Assembly: GCF_025770785.1 (NCBI RefSeq)
Contig: NZ_JANZLA010000006.1
Coordinates: forward strand, 1-64,000
Length of the DNA: 64,000 bases
Reading direction: 5' to 3'
Source: Cellulomonas sp. SG140
Lineage (GTDB): Bacteria > Actinomycetota > Actinomycetes > Actinomycetales > Cellulomonadaceae
Below are positions 1 through 8,412 of this stretch, one piece after another. Below the pieces are notes generated by a model that was not told the DNA's origin, did no database searches, and saw only the letters and a program-made list of their open reading frames with translations. Within the stretch, counting starts at the first letter, position 1. Every line of letters begins with the position of its first letter. A program made the position numbers and the translations under genes.

Positions 1-1025
1 AGCGGAAGGGGCTGCGGCCGGGCGCCCGGCCGCTCGCCCGGCACCACGGGTGGCGTCCCGGTCGGCGTGCTGCTGGTCGGCGGCACGGTGGCAGCGCCCT
101 GCTCGCCCCGAGCGGCTGCACGCACGTCGGCCGCTGCCACGGCCCGGACGGCGCCGGTGGGCGGTCGTCCGCTGCGGCTCTGGAGCTCCCGGAGCTGTCG
201 ACGCGTCAGGACGGCGCCGGCCGCGACGGGCACCACCTCCGGAACCGCGCCCGTCTCCACCGAGGTCCAGCCGTCGTGCCCGGAGCGGGTCCGCCACCAG
301 TCCCGAGCCAGCAGACCGGCGCCGGCGAGCACGAGCAGGCCCCCGAGCACCAGGCCGGGAACGAGCCACGGCGACGAGACGACCCGCGGCCACGACATCT
401 CCAGCGTGGGGTTCACGGCGGAGCCGTCGGCGCCGATGCCGGCGACGAGGAGGCTCCATCGTCCGTCCTGGGCGTGCCACGTGAGCTGTGCCGACCCCGT
501 CCCCGTCGCCTGCGCCACCCACATGTCCGAACCTGACGGGTCCGCAGCCGGCCTCGCGGCCGTGCCCGGTGCGGCGGAGGCGCTCGCGCTCGGGGCCGCC
601 GACGCGTCGGCCGCCGTCGCCGACGGGCTCGAGCCAGCGGCGCTCCCCGACGGCAAGGCGGACGGCGACGTCGAGCCCGCAGGCGACGGCGCAGCGGACG
701 ACGCCGGGGCGGCGAGCCGCAGCGTCCGCCAGCCGGACAACCCCGACACCCGCTGGTGGGGGTCGCTGCCCACCCAGCCGGCGACGTCGGTGTCCCGACC
801 GACGGCGAGCACGACGTGGGCCCCCGCCGGAACCTGCGCCCGCACCGTGACCGGGTCTCCGCCGAGCTCGAGCACACCGGGATCCGTGACGACGAGACCG
901 GTGGTCGCCGTGGCCCGCGCGACCAGCACGTCGTCCGCGCGCCAGAGCGTCGCGGAGGCGACTGCCAGGGCGATGACGACGAGCCCCAGCAGGCCGATGC
1001 CGGACTCGATCAGTCGCTTGCGCAC
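1..1025 (-). CDS. Two-helix membrane protein, unknown function (3' end outside window)
   Basis: The gene is open from a GTG at 1025 to the left edge without a stop, giving 341 visible residues; the C-terminus is missing. GAGAGG lies just upstream of the GTG. Residues 7-26 form a signal-anchor-like helix (start MRKRLIES). A predicted outer domain follows, with a Ser/Ala/Pro-rich linker at about 107-165. A second helix spans about 219-240 (PWLVPGLVLGGLL), followed by a basic WWRTR and a Pro/Thr-rich cytoplasmic tail. It is divergent from the DivIVA-domain gene. I do not recognise the family; a wall- or envelope-associated role is only a guess. The reading frame is supported by the clear membrane topology. 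Confidence 0.7.
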   Translation of the reverse strand, partial: MRKRLIESGIGLLGLVVIALAVASATLWRADDVLVARATATTGLVVTDPGVLELGGDPVTVRAQVPAGAHVVLAVGRDTDVAGWVGSDPHQRVSGLSGWRTLRLAAPASSAAPSPAGSTSPSALPSGSAAGSSPSATAADASAAPSASASAAPGTAARPAADPSGSDMWVAQATGTGSAQLTWHAQDGRWSLLVAGIGADGSAVNPTLEMSWPRVVSSPWLVPGLVLGGLLVLAGAGLLARDWWRTRSGHDGWTSVETGAVPEVVPVAAGAVLTRRQLRELQSRSGRPPTGAVRAVAAADVRAAARGEQGAATVPPTSSTPTGTPPVVPGERPGARPQPLP

Positions 1026-1216
1026 ACACAGATCCTCTCGGACGGGACACCCAGGATAGGCGGGCCGCCCGGGACGGCCCGCTGAACGGGGTGTCCGCAG
1101 CCCGTTCGGCCCATGGGCTGCTTCACCCGTTCCGCGTATCCTGGCGCCGGGTCGCCGGCCTCGACACGTGGTCGACCGCGCCGTCGCGCGCCCATGCCCC
1201 CTGGAGGATCACGCCC

Positions 1217-3400
1217 GTGTCCGATGCCCGGCCCACCTTCCCCGTCGTCAACTTCCGCGGGTACGACCGCGACGCCGTCGACGCGCGGATCGCCGCTCTC
1301 GAGAAGGCCGTGGACGACGCCCGTTCGCAGGTCCAGGCTGCGGACGCCAAGGCGCTCCAGGTCGCCGGTGAGCTCTCCGAGGCGCACCGGCAGCTGCGGG
1401 AGGCGGAGCGGCCCACGTACTCCGGCCTCGGCTCGCGGATCGAGCAGCTGCTGCGCTCCGCCGAGGAGCAGTCGTCCGACGTCGTGACCCAGGCCAACGC
1501 CCAGGCGGCGGACTCGCTCGCGCGGGCCAAGCTCGCAGCCGGCCAGCTCCGCGCGCGCGCGGAGAACGAGGTCGCGGAGCTGCTGGCGACCGCGCGCCGC
1601 GAGGCCGAGGAGGTCCGGACGTCGGCGGCCACGGAGGCGGAGAGCCAGCTGACCGCCGCGCAGCGGAGGGCCGAGGAGCTGGTCGGCTCCGCCGAGCGCG
1701 AGGCGGCTCGGATCGCCAGTGCGATCGCCACCGAGGAGAGCGAGCGGCGCACCACCCTCGAGCGCGAGCTCGGCACGCTGCGGGCGACGGTCGAGCACGA
1801 GGCGACCCAGCTTCGGGTCGCGACGGAGCGCACCGCGAGCGAGCTGCGGGCACGCACGGAAGCGGAGACCGAGGCGCTGCGGGCCGAGGCCGAGCGCTAC
1901 GACCAGGACCTGCGCCGCGCGGCCGACGTCGAGACGACGGAGCTGCGTCAGCGCGTGGAGTCCGAGCTGGCCGCCCGGACCTCCGAGGTGGACCGGTACG
2001 CGGCACGGGTGCGCGCCGAGGCGGACGACGAGGCCGCCGCCCTGCGCCAGCACGTGGCGGACGAGGTCACGACCCTGCGCGCGTCGGCCCAGGAGTACGC
2101 CGACCAGGTGCGTTCCGCGGCGGAGCGGGACGCGGCGGCGCTGCAGCAGCGGGTCGCCGCCGAGGTGGCGGCGCTGCGGACCGAGGCCGAGCAGTACGCG
2201 TCCTTCGTGCGGGCCAGCGCGGAGCGGGAGACCGGGGAGCTGCGGGCGACGACGGCGGACGAGCTGGCGGCCGCCCGCACCGAGGCGGAGCAGGCCGTCG
2301 CGGCGCTCCGTGCGGAGGCGGCGCAGTACGCGGCGGACCTGCGGGCCCGCGCCGAGCGAGAGACGACGGAGCTGCGGGAGCGGACGCAGGTCGAGACGGC
2401 GCACCTCACCCAGGTCACCGAGCGGGAGACCACCCAGCTGCGGGAGACCACCGAGAGGGAGGCCGCCGAGCTGCGGGCGACCGCCGCACGCGAGACCGCG
2501 GAGCTGCGCGAGACCACGCGCCTGGAGGTCGAGCGGCTGCAGACCGAGGCGCGGCGGTCGATCGCCGACCTGACCGCGAACGCCAAGGCGCACGCGGACA
2601 CGCTGGTGCGGGACGCCGAGCAGCGGCTGGCGGACGCCGAGCTGGAGATCGCCTCGAAGCGGGAGGCGGCGGAGCGTGCGGACTCCGAGCGCCACGAGCG
2701 CGCTCGTGCCGAGACGGAGCGCCTGGTCGCGGACGCGGAGGCGCACGCCGCCGAGGCCGAGCAGCGGGTGGCCAAGGCTCTGGCGCAGGCCGAGAAGGTG
2801 CGGACCGACGCGGAGGCGCACGCCCGGGATCTCGTCTCGAACGCTCGCAAGAACGCCGACCGCGTCGTCTCCGAGGCCCGGGAGCACGCGGAGAAGCAGA
2901 TCTCGGACGCGATGATCGAGTCCGAGCGCGAGCGCACGTCCGCCCAGCGCCAGGTGGAGGACCTGAACCGGCAGCGGGAGTCGATCACCGGCTACCTCGA
3001 CGAGCTGCGCAACCTCCTCGGGAGCAACCCGGACCGGTCGGCGTTGGAGAAGGCCGGTCGCGTGGAGGCGGAGTTCGAGAAGAACCGTCAGGCCGCGGTG
3101 GAGCGTCCGGCTCGGAGCAGCCGGCCGGCGGCACGGGGCGCCAAGGGACGACCGGCACCGGTGTCCGCGGCTGCGACGGCGCCGGCGAGCCCGGCGGCCG
3201 ACGACGAGGCCCCGGTGGCTGCCGAGGCGGCTGCCGACGGCATCCCGGAGGGCGCGACGCCGGCCCGCGAGGCCGAGGCCGAGGGGCAGCCCGAGCCGAC
3301 CTCCGAGGCGGCCGGTGCCGAGTCCGTGGGTGACGAGGCGGTGCGCGACGAGTCGGAGGCGTCGGTGGAGTCGACCGACGCCGCATCCGCTCGCGGCTGA
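1217..3400 (+). CDS. DivIVA-domain long coiled-coil protein (Scy/FilP-like)
   Basis: 727 residues. The start is GTG 1217, with GGAGG ten bases upstream. The N-terminus (FPVVNFRGYDRDAVDARI) looks like a DivIVA-type polar-targeting segment. Residues about 40-610 are almost pure Ala/Glu/Arg coiled coil, including five 33-residue units at 228-403. The tail from about 640 is Pro/Ala/Glu-rich and probably disordered. Known relatives are the actinobacterial cytoskeletal proteins Scy, FilP and Wag31, which organise polar growth. By inference it is a cytoplasmic scaffold for growth or division. It is probably followed in the same transcript by the gene at 3406, five bases downstream. The parts resembling ATP synthase subunit b are only generic coiled-coil similarity. 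Confidence 0.85.
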   Translation: MSDARPTFPVVNFRGYDRDAVDARIAALEKAVDDARSQVQAADAKALQVAGELSEAHRQLREAERPTYSGLGSRIEQLLRSAEEQSSDVVTQANAQAADSLARAKLAAGQLRARAENEVAELLATARREAEEVRTSAATEAESQLTAAQRRAEELVGSAEREAARIASAIATEESERRTTLERELGTLRATVEHEATQLRVATERTASELRARTEAETEALRAEAERYDQDLRRAADVETTELRQRVESELAARTSEVDRYAARVRAEADDEAAALRQHVADEVTTLRASAQEYADQVRSAAERDAAALQQRVAAEVAALRTEAEQYASFVRASAERETGELRATTADELAAARTEAEQAVAALRAEAAQYAADLRARAERETTELRERTQVETAHLTQVTERETTQLRETTEREAAELRATAARETAELRETTRLEVERLQTEARRSIADLTANAKAHADTLVRDAEQRLADAELEIASKREAAERADSERHERARAETERLVADAEAHAAEAEQRVAKALAQAEKVRTDAEAHARDLVSNARKNADRVVSEAREHAEKQISDAMIESERERTSAQRQVEDLNRQRESITGYLDELRNLLGSNPDRSALEKAGRVEAEFEKNRQAAVERPARSSRPAARGAKGRPAPVSAAATAPASPAADDEAPVAAEAAADGIPEGATPAREAEAEGQPEPTSEAAGAESVGDEAVRDESEASVESTDAASARG
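1898..2425 (+). repeat. In-frame 99-bp repeats encoding 33-residue coiled-coil units
   Basis: Five diverged 99-bp units begin at 1898, 1997, 2096, 2195 and 2327. Each opens with a Tyr codon (YDQD, YAAR, YADQ, YASF, YAAD) and continues in an LR/VR..E..ELR pattern. Between units four and five sits an extra 33-bp block (2294-2326) encoding eleven residues (AVAALRAEAAQ). The period is therefore 3 x 11 residues, a hendecad rather than heptad coiled coil. Confidence 0.85.
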
Positions 3401-3405
3401 GCGCC

Positions 3406-3900
3406 GTGAACGCGCAGGGCCGGTCGCGCGACGCTCGGCACGCCGGGAGCGACGACCAGCCGCGGGGCGACGGCGCCGGTCGGACCTCCGAGGCATCGGC
3501 GTGGCGGGCGGAGCGTCGGGCCGCGGCCGCCGCCCACGCCGACGCGCTGCACCGACGTCAGAAGGCGGAGTCCGACCGCGCGCGGGCGATGCTCGCCGAC
3601 CTCGTGGCACGCGCGACCGCGCACGGTCCGGCGCCGGTGCCGCTGCGGGCGCGCAGCTTCGACGGACGGCACCGGTACCGGACCCGGCTGGCGGGCTGGT
3701 ACCTGCGGCAGGACGAGTCGCTCGCGGTCTCCACCGCAGGTGACTTCTACGTCCTGCGCGCGCCGGTGAGCCTCGCGTCCCTGTGGCGGGGCGTCGAGCT
3801 GACGCCGCAGGACCCCCCGCTGGTGCTCGGCGCCGGCGGCAAGGACGGTGAGTCGCTGGACCTCGACGTGGCGATCTCCCGCGTGCTCGGCGGCGCCTGA
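3406..3900 (+). CDS. Conserved-looking small protein downstream of the DivIVA-like gene
   Basis: 164 residues from GTG 3406, five bases after the coiled-coil gene, so almost certainly cotranscribed. The first 30 residues are polar. Residues about 30-65 are an Ala/Arg-rich helix (WRAERRAAAAAHADAL). The C-terminal half is a compact-looking domain (RYRTRLAGWYLRQ, FYVLRAPVSLASLWRG). There is no signal peptide or membrane helix. I do not recognise a family. The tight coupling suggests it works with the coiled-coil protein, for instance as a cytoplasmic adaptor, but nothing in the sequence proves that. Confidence 0.75.
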   Translation: MNAQGRSRDARHAGSDDQPRGDGAGRTSEASAWRAERRAAAAAHADALHRRQKAESDRARAMLADLVARATAHGPAPVPLRARSFDGRHRYRTRLAGWYLRQDESLAVSTAGDFYVLRAPVSLASLWRGVELTPQDPPLVLGAGGKDGESLDLDVAISRVLGGA

Positions 3901-3922
3901 CCGAACGCCTGACCGGGCCGGC

Positions 3923-4711
3923 TCAGCCGCGCTGCGCCCGTGCCACCAGCTCCCCCAGGGCCGTTGCGACGGCGGCCGGGTCCTCGACGGCAGACAGGTG
4001 CCCGACGCGCGGCACGACGACGAGCGCCGCGTCGCCGACCACCGCCATGGCACGCGCCTGCTCCACAGGCGACACCGTGTCCTCGTCGCCCACCACCACC
4101 GTGACGGGCCCGGAGAACGTCCGCAGCACCTCGGTCCGATCGGGCCGTACCGCCATCGCCCGCTGCGACCAGGCCAGCCCGCTCGGCGCCTGCTCACGCA
4201 CCCAGCCGAGCACCTGCTCGCGAACCTGCGGCCGCGCGGTCCGGGTCGTCTCGCCCAGCAACCCGTCGACCGTGGGCAGCACGGTGTCGAGCGACCGGCT
4301 GGACTCGAGCTCGTCGGCCGCCGCGAGGCGCTTGGCCGCGGCCTCCGGGGTGTCGGCGACCGCCTTGGTGTCCACGAGGCCGAGCCCGGCCAGCAGGTCC
4401 GGGTGCCGCTCGGCCATCGCCAGAGCGACGTAGCCGCCCATCGACAGGCCCACGACGACCGCGCGGCCGACACCCGCGGCCGACAGCAGACGGGCCACCT
4501 CGTCGGCGGAGGCCTCGAGCGACGGCTCAGGCAGGTCGGCGACGTACCGCGGCGTGCCCGGCAGGTCGACCAGGTGCACGGCCGCGGGGCCGGCGACGAG
4601 CTGCGCGGCCGCGGTCCACATCCGCGAGTCGAGCGGCATCCCGTGCAGCAGGACGAGGGGCAGCGCCCCGGCGTCGGACCGAACTGTGGTCAGCCCTGCG
4701 ATCGGTGTCAC
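3923..4711 (-). CDS. Alpha/beta-fold hydrolase
   Basis: 262 residues. GTG 4711 overlaps the stop of the upstream hydrolase gene (GTGA), so the two are translationally coupled. The fold signatures are the oxyanion segment LLHGMPLDSRMW, the nucleophile elbow GLSMGG, the acid GDEDTVSP and the late His in VGHLSAVE, forming a complete Ser-Asp-His triad. Soluble and without a signal peptide, it resembles the 3-oxoadipate enol-lactonase/epoxide-hydrolase type of the family. The substrate cannot be read from the sequence. Confidence 0.9.
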   Translation of the reverse strand: MTPIAGLTTVRSDAGALPLVLLHGMPLDSRMWTAAAQLVAGPAAVHLVDLPGTPRYVADLPEPSLEASADEVARLLSAAGVGRAVVVGLSMGGYVALAMAERHPDLLAGLGLVDTKAVADTPEAAAKRLAAADELESSRSLDTVLPTVDGLLGETTRTARPQVREQVLGWVREQAPSGLAWSQRAMAVRPDRTEVLRTFSGPVTVVVGDEDTVSPVEQARAMAVVGDAALVVVPRVGHLSAVEDPAAVATALGELVARAQRG

Positions 4712-5517
4712 GAGTCCTCCCCCGTCAGGTCGACGGCCGACTCCGCCTGGCTGCTCGGCCCCGCCCACGTCCGCGGCAGCGGGACAGGGACCTCCGGCGC
4801 GACGTGCGCGACGATCTCGTCCAGCACGCGGCGCACCTGGGACTCCCCCACCCACAGGTGCTTCGCCCCGTCGACGGCCACCAGATCGGCCTGCGGCACC
4901 CGGGCGAAGCGCTCACGCGCCTCCGGCGGGCGCAGGTAGTCGTCGTGCTCGGGCACCAGCACGACGAGCGGCCGGCCGAAGGACGCCCAGGCGTCGAGGT
5001 CCTGGTCGCCCGCTCTGCTCAGGGGTGGCGACAGCAGGACGGCTCCCTCCACCACGGGGTCACGCCCGTACCGCAGCGCCAGCTCGGTGCCGAACGACCA
5101 CCCCACCAGCCAGACGTGCGGCAGGTCCCGGAACTCGGCGAGCTCGAGTGCAGCCGCGACGTCGAAGCGTTCGGCCACGCCCCCGTCGAACGCGCCCTGG
5201 CTGGTGCCGCGGGGGCTCGACGTGCCGCGCGTGTTGAACCGCAGCACGGCGAAGCCGGCCAGGGCGGGCAGCCTCCACGCCGCCTTGCGCAGCACGTGCG
5301 AGTCCATGTAGCCGCCGTGCGTCGGCAACGGGTGCAGCGTGACCAGGGTGGCGCGAGGCGTCGTCGGACGGCCCTCGGCGTCCACCGGCAGGGCGAGCTC
5401 GCCCACCAGCGTCAGGCCGTCCGCCGTGTGCAGCTCGACGTCCTCCCGGTGCGCGGGCAGGACGGTCAGGGAGCGGATCGGGGCGCCGTGGGCGGTGGCG
5501 GCGGAGGTCTCGGACAT
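4708..5517 (-). CDS. Alpha/beta hydrolase (dienelactone-hydrolase/YuxL-like)
   Basis: 269 residues from ATG 5517. The N-terminal beta strands (ADGLTLVGELALP) and LHPLPTHGG lead to RFNTRGTSSPRG. The nucleophile elbow is GWSFGTEL, and the acid and His are supplied by VPEHDDYLRPPE and GAKHLWVG. The pattern LHPxPxxGG...FNxRG is typical of actinobacterial hydrolases of this group, which have no assigned substrate. The gene overlaps the next hydrolase by four bases. No Shine-Dalgarno is evident; TAGGCT seven bases upstream suggests a leaderless start. Confidence 0.88.
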   Translation of the reverse strand: MSETSAATAHGAPIRSLTVLPAHREDVELHTADGLTLVGELALPVDAEGRPTTPRATLVTLHPLPTHGGYMDSHVLRKAAWRLPALAGFAVLRFNTRGTSSPRGTSQGAFDGGVAERFDVAAALELAEFRDLPHVWLVGWSFGTELALRYGRDPVVEGAVLLSPPLSRAGDQDLDAWASFGRPLVVLVPEHDDYLRPPEARERFARVPQADLVAVDGAKHLWVGESQVRRVLDEIVAHVAPEVPVPLPRTWAGPSSQAESAVDLTGEDS

Positions 5518-5524
5518 CGTCTCG

Positions 5525-5530
5525 AGCCTA
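5525..5530 (-). promoter_or_regulatory. -10 hexamer TAGGCT, leaderless-type
   Basis: On the minus strand TAGGCT ends seven bases before ATG 5517, placing the transcript start at or next to the start codon. No good -35 is visible. Confidence 0.45.
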
Positions 5531-5592
5531 ACCGGCGGCCGCGGCGGGCACGCAGGCACCCGTCGGCCTCGGCGTCGTCGGGTGCGGCGCCG

Positions 5593-5901
5593 TCAGGCCC
5601 GGCGGGTGGGACGACGGCGACCGCGCGCCTGCCAGCACGCCGTGTGCCAGTGCCGGCGGCCCTCCACACCGTCTCCGAGCAGGTCGTCCGTCCGCCACGC
5701 GACCACGTGCGGCGTGCCCGGGGCGACCACCTGGTCGCAGCCTGGGCACCGGTACTCGCGGGGCGAGCCGGCCACGGACTGGACCGTCCACTCACCGTCC
5801 GGCGCGCTCTCGGCCGTGCGCCCGCCCGTGGCGCGCATCAGGTCCAGCTCCGGGTGGGCGGTCCCGTACGGCCGTCTCGACGATCGACGGCTGCTCGGCA
5901 T
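5593..5901 (-). CDS. Small zinc-ribbon-like conserved actinobacterial protein
   Basis: 102 residues from ATG 5901. It has a basic N-terminus (SSRRSSRRPYG), then HPELDL, a strand-rich middle and a probable metal site: CPGC with a later HWHTAC. Proteins of this length and pattern recur in actinobacterial genomes and are sometimes labelled ATP/GTP-binding, but I see no P-loop, so that label should not be transferred. CAGGAT six bases upstream of the ATG may be a -10 of a leaderless transcript. A DNA- or RNA-binding zinc ribbon is the simplest reading, but it is inference. Confidence 0.78.
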   Translation of the reverse strand: MPSSRRSSRRPYGTAHPELDLMRATGGRTAESAPDGEWTVQSVAGSPREYRCPGCDQVVAPGTPHVVAWRTDDLLGDGVEGRRHWHTACWQARGRRRPTRRA

Positions 5902-5950
5902 GCGCCCATCCTGTCCGATGCCGGCGGTTCCTCGCCCAGCGATCGGGTCC

Positions 5951-7399
5951 TCAGAGCGCGGCGGCGGCCTCCGCCGGGGGCACGGTGCCGGTGCGGACCA
6001 GCTCGGCGTACCAGCGTCCCGAGTCCTTGACCGTGCGCTCGAGCGTGTCGTAGTCGACGCGGACCACGCCGAAGCGGCGGTCGAAGCCGTACGCCCACTC
6101 GAAGTTGTCGAGCAGCGACCAGACGAAGTAGCCGCGCACGTCGGCACCGGCGTCCATCGCGGCACCCATCGCGTCGATGTGGTCGTGCAGGTACGCCACC
6201 CGGTCGGAGTCGTGCACCCGGCCGTCCGCCGAGACCTCGTCCACGAACGCCGCACCGTTCTCGGTGATGGCCAGCGGCTGGTCCGGGAACCGGTCACGGA
6301 GCTCGAGCAGCAGGTCGATCAGCCCCTGCGGGTCGATGTTCCAACCCATCGCGGTGTAGGGCCCGGGCACCGGCAGCCACTCGACCTGGTCGGCACCGAC
6401 CCACGGGCTGTGCTCGGCGGCGCGGTGGCCGTCCGGTCCGGGCTCCCCCGGCGTGACGGCAGCCGGCGCCCCGGCACGCACGAGGCCGGTGGCGTAGTAG
6501 TTCACGCCGAGCAGCGTGAGCGGGACACGGATCAGGTCCAGGTCCCCGTCCTGCACGAAGGACCAGTCGCTGATCGAGGCGGTGTCGGCGAACACCTGCT
6601 GCGGGTACGCACCGAGCAGCATCGGGCCCAGGAACACCTCGTTGGCGACCGTGTCGATGCGGCGCTTGGCCGCGACGTCCGCCGGCTCGTGGGAGGCAGC
6701 CCGCGTGACGTGCAGGTTCAGCGTCACCGAGACCGGCGTGTCCTCACCGAGGACGGCGCGCACGGAACGGGCCGCGAGACCGTGGCCGAGGTTGAGGTGG
6801 TGGACGGCGGCCAGCGCCTTGGCGTCGTCCGTCACCCCGGGGGCGTGCGCGCCGGACGCGTACCCGAGGAAGGCGGAGCACCACGGCTCGTTCAACGTGG
6901 TCCACAGGCGCACCCGGTCCCCGAGCACCTCGGCCATCCGGCGGGCGTAGTCGGCGAACCGGTAGGCGGTCTGACGGTTCGCCCAGCCGCCCTCGTCCTC
7001 CAGCGCCTGCGGCAGGTCCCAGTGGTACAGGGTCGCGACGGGCTGGATCCCCGCCTCGACCAGCCGGTCCACCAGGTCGGAGTAGAAGTCGAGGCCCGCC
7101 TGGTTGAACTCGCCGGAACCGGTCGGCTGCACCCGGGACCACGCGATCGAGAAGCGGTACGCCTGGAGACCGAGCTCGCGCATGATGGCCACGTCCTGCG
7201 GCACCCGGTGGAAGTGGTCCACGGCGACGTCACCGGTGTCGCCGTTGAGCACCCGACCCGGTGTGTGGCTGAAGGTGTCCCAGATCGACGGGCCGCGCCC
7301 ACCCTCGTGCACGCCCCCCTCGATCTGGTACGAGGCCGTCGCGGACCCCCAGAGGAAGTCGGTGGGGAACTGCCGGCCGGACGGGCGCGTGGTCGCCAT
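5951..7399 (-). CDS. bglA: GH1 beta-glucosidase
   Basis: 482 residues, the normal length for a bacterial GH1 enzyme, from ATG 7399. The N-terminal signature [14 protein letters not shown] is followed by [10 protein letters not shown]. The acid/base Glu171 lies in TLNEPW and the nucleophile Glu380 in ITENG. The C-terminal [12 protein letters not shown] is also diagnostic. There is no signal peptide, so it should hydrolyse imported cellobiose or related beta-glucosides in the cytoplasm. A CelR/CebR-like operator lies about 90 bases upstream, suggesting induction by cellobiose. The exact aglycone preference is not predictable. Confidence 0.96.
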   Translation of the reverse strand: MATTRPSGRQFPTDFLWGSATASYQIEGGVHEGGRGPSIWDTFSHTPGRVLNGDTGDVAVDHFHRVPQDVAIMRELGLQAYRFSIAWSRVQPTGSGEFNQAGLDFYSDLVDRLVEAGIQPVATLYHWDLPQALEDEGGWANRQTAYRFADYARRMAEVLGDRVRLWTTLNEPWCSAFLGYASGAHAPGVTDDAKALAAVHHLNLGHGLAARSVRAVLGEDTPVSVTLNLHVTRAASHEPADVAAKRRIDTVANEVFLGPMLLGAYPQQVFADTASISDWSFVQDGDLDLIRVPLTLLGVNYYATGLVRAGAPAAVTPGEPGPDGHRAAEHSPWVGADQVEWLPVPGPYTAMGWNIDPQGLIDLLLELRDRFPDQPLAITENGAAFVDEVSADGRVHDSDRVAYLHDHIDAMGAAMDAGADVRGYFVWSLLDNFEWAYGFDRRFGVVRVDYDTLERTVKDSGRWYAELVRTGTVPPAEAAAAL

Positions 7400-7462
7400 G
7401 GGAATCCTCGGTCGATCGCGGGAGGGGAAGGGCCGGTCGTCGGCGACCGGGGTCGAATCGAT

Positions 7463-7468
7463 ACGATA
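7463..7468 (-). promoter_or_regulatory. Possible -10 (TATCGT) of the beta-glucosidase gene
   Basis: TATCGT on the minus strand lies about 64 bases before ATG 7399, downstream of the CelR-like box. No clear -35 at 16-18 bases was found, so this is tentative. Confidence 0.35.
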
Positions 7469-7487
7469 CACCGCTCTCCGCGAGCTG

Positions 7488-7501
7488 CGGGAGCGCTTCC
7501 A
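7488..7501 (-). promoter_or_regulatory. CelR/CebR-like operator upstream of GH1 gene
   Basis: The plus-strand sequence CGGGAGCGCTTCCA matches 12 of 14 positions of the LacI-family CelR/CebR box TGGGAGCGCTCCCA known from cellulolytic actinomycetes. Its position upstream of a beta-glucosidase makes cellobiose-responsive repression plausible. The regulator gene is not in this window. Confidence 0.65.
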
Positions 7502-7509
7502 ACCGAGAG

Positions 7510-8412
7510 TCAGGAGGCCGCGACCCCTGGGACCTCCCGACCGCGAGGGGTGCCGTGCGGCAGCAGCGCGACGGCGGTGTCGAGCAGCACCGCGACGCCG
7601 TCGTCCGCGTTGGACGGCAGCACCGCGTCGACGCTCCGCAGCACGGTCGGATGGGCGTTCGCGACCGCGAAGGAACGACCGGCCCACGCCAGCATCGGCA
7701 GGTCGTTCGGAGCGTCGCCCACCGCCCAGACGTCGCTCGCCCCGACCCCCTCCTCCGCCGCCCAGGTGGCCAGCGTGCTCGCCTTGGTCACGGCCGACGG
7801 CGACACCTCGGCCAGACCGGTCGCACCCGAGTGGGACACCACGCCCGCCTCGCCGACCGCCGCGGACAACGACCCGACGAAGGCGTCCAGGTCGACCGAC
7901 GGCGCCGCGCGCACCAGCACCTTGATCGTCCGGCCGTCCAGCGCCTCGGTGATGTCCGTGACCAGCGGACTGCCCTCGGGCACCGGATGGCTCGAGCGGA
8001 ACCCCACCTCCGCGGCGAAGCCCGTGGTGCGTTCCAGCGCGAAGCTCACCGCCGGGTCGGCACGGCGCACCCGGGCGACCACGTCGCGCACCACCTGGTC
8101 GTCGAACGTGTAGGCGTTCCGGATCGCCAACGTCGCCAGCTCGACGACAGCGGCACCGTTGGCGCAGATGGCGACGCCGCACGCACCGAGCGCGGGCGCC
8201 AGGTCCGCCAGCCACCGCGGCGGCCGCGCCGTGACGGCGACCACCCGGACACCGGCGCGGTCGCTGCGGGACAGGGCGTCCCGGGTCCTGGCCGACAGGC
8301 CGCCGTCGGGGCCGAGCAGCGTGCCGTCCAGATCGGTGGCGACCACCCGCGGCGCGCCCGTTCCGGGCGGGACGACGCCCCCGCTCGGCGCGCTGCCCAG
8401 GGGTGCGGCCAT
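7510..8412 (-). CDS. HAD-superfamily (Cof-type, class IIB) phosphatase
   Basis: 300 residues. ATG 8412 overlaps the nucS stop (TGATG), so it is translated as the last gene of the nucS end of the operon. Motif I is ATDLDGTLL with Asp27 and Asp29. Motif II is in VVAVTARPP, the conserved Lys in SAVTKAST, and motif IV is [10 protein letters not shown]. The long cap between motifs II and III is typical of the Cof/YbjI sugar-phosphate phosphatases. It is cytoplasmic and the substrate is unknown. Confidence 0.93.
   Translation of the reverse strand: MAAPLGSAPSGGVVPPGTGAPRVVATDLDGTLLGPDGGLSARTRDALSRSDRAGVRVVAVTARPPRWLADLAPALGACGVAICANGAAVVELATLAIRNAYTFDDQVVRDVVARVRRADPAVSFALERTTGFAAEVGFRSSHPVPEGSPLVTDITEALDGRTIKVLVRAAPSVDLDAFVGSLSAAVGEAGVVSHSGATGLAEVSPSAVTKASTLATWAAEEGVGASDVWAVGDAPNDLPMLAWAGRSFAVANAHPTVLRSVDAVLPSNADDGVAVLLDTAVALLPHGTPRGREVPGVAAS

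Noticed and set aside
1137-1142. TATCCT as promoter of the coiled-coil gene
   Set aside because: It fits TAnnnT but has no usable -35 and the gene starts 75 bases later with a Shine-Dalgarno; not enough to call.
1010-3610. Long minus-strand open frame opposite the coiled-coil gene (also 38218-41421 and 43348-46422)
   Set aside because: These are Arg/Gly/Leu-rich shadow frames caused by very high GC. The plus- or minus-strand partner has clear family motifs in each case.
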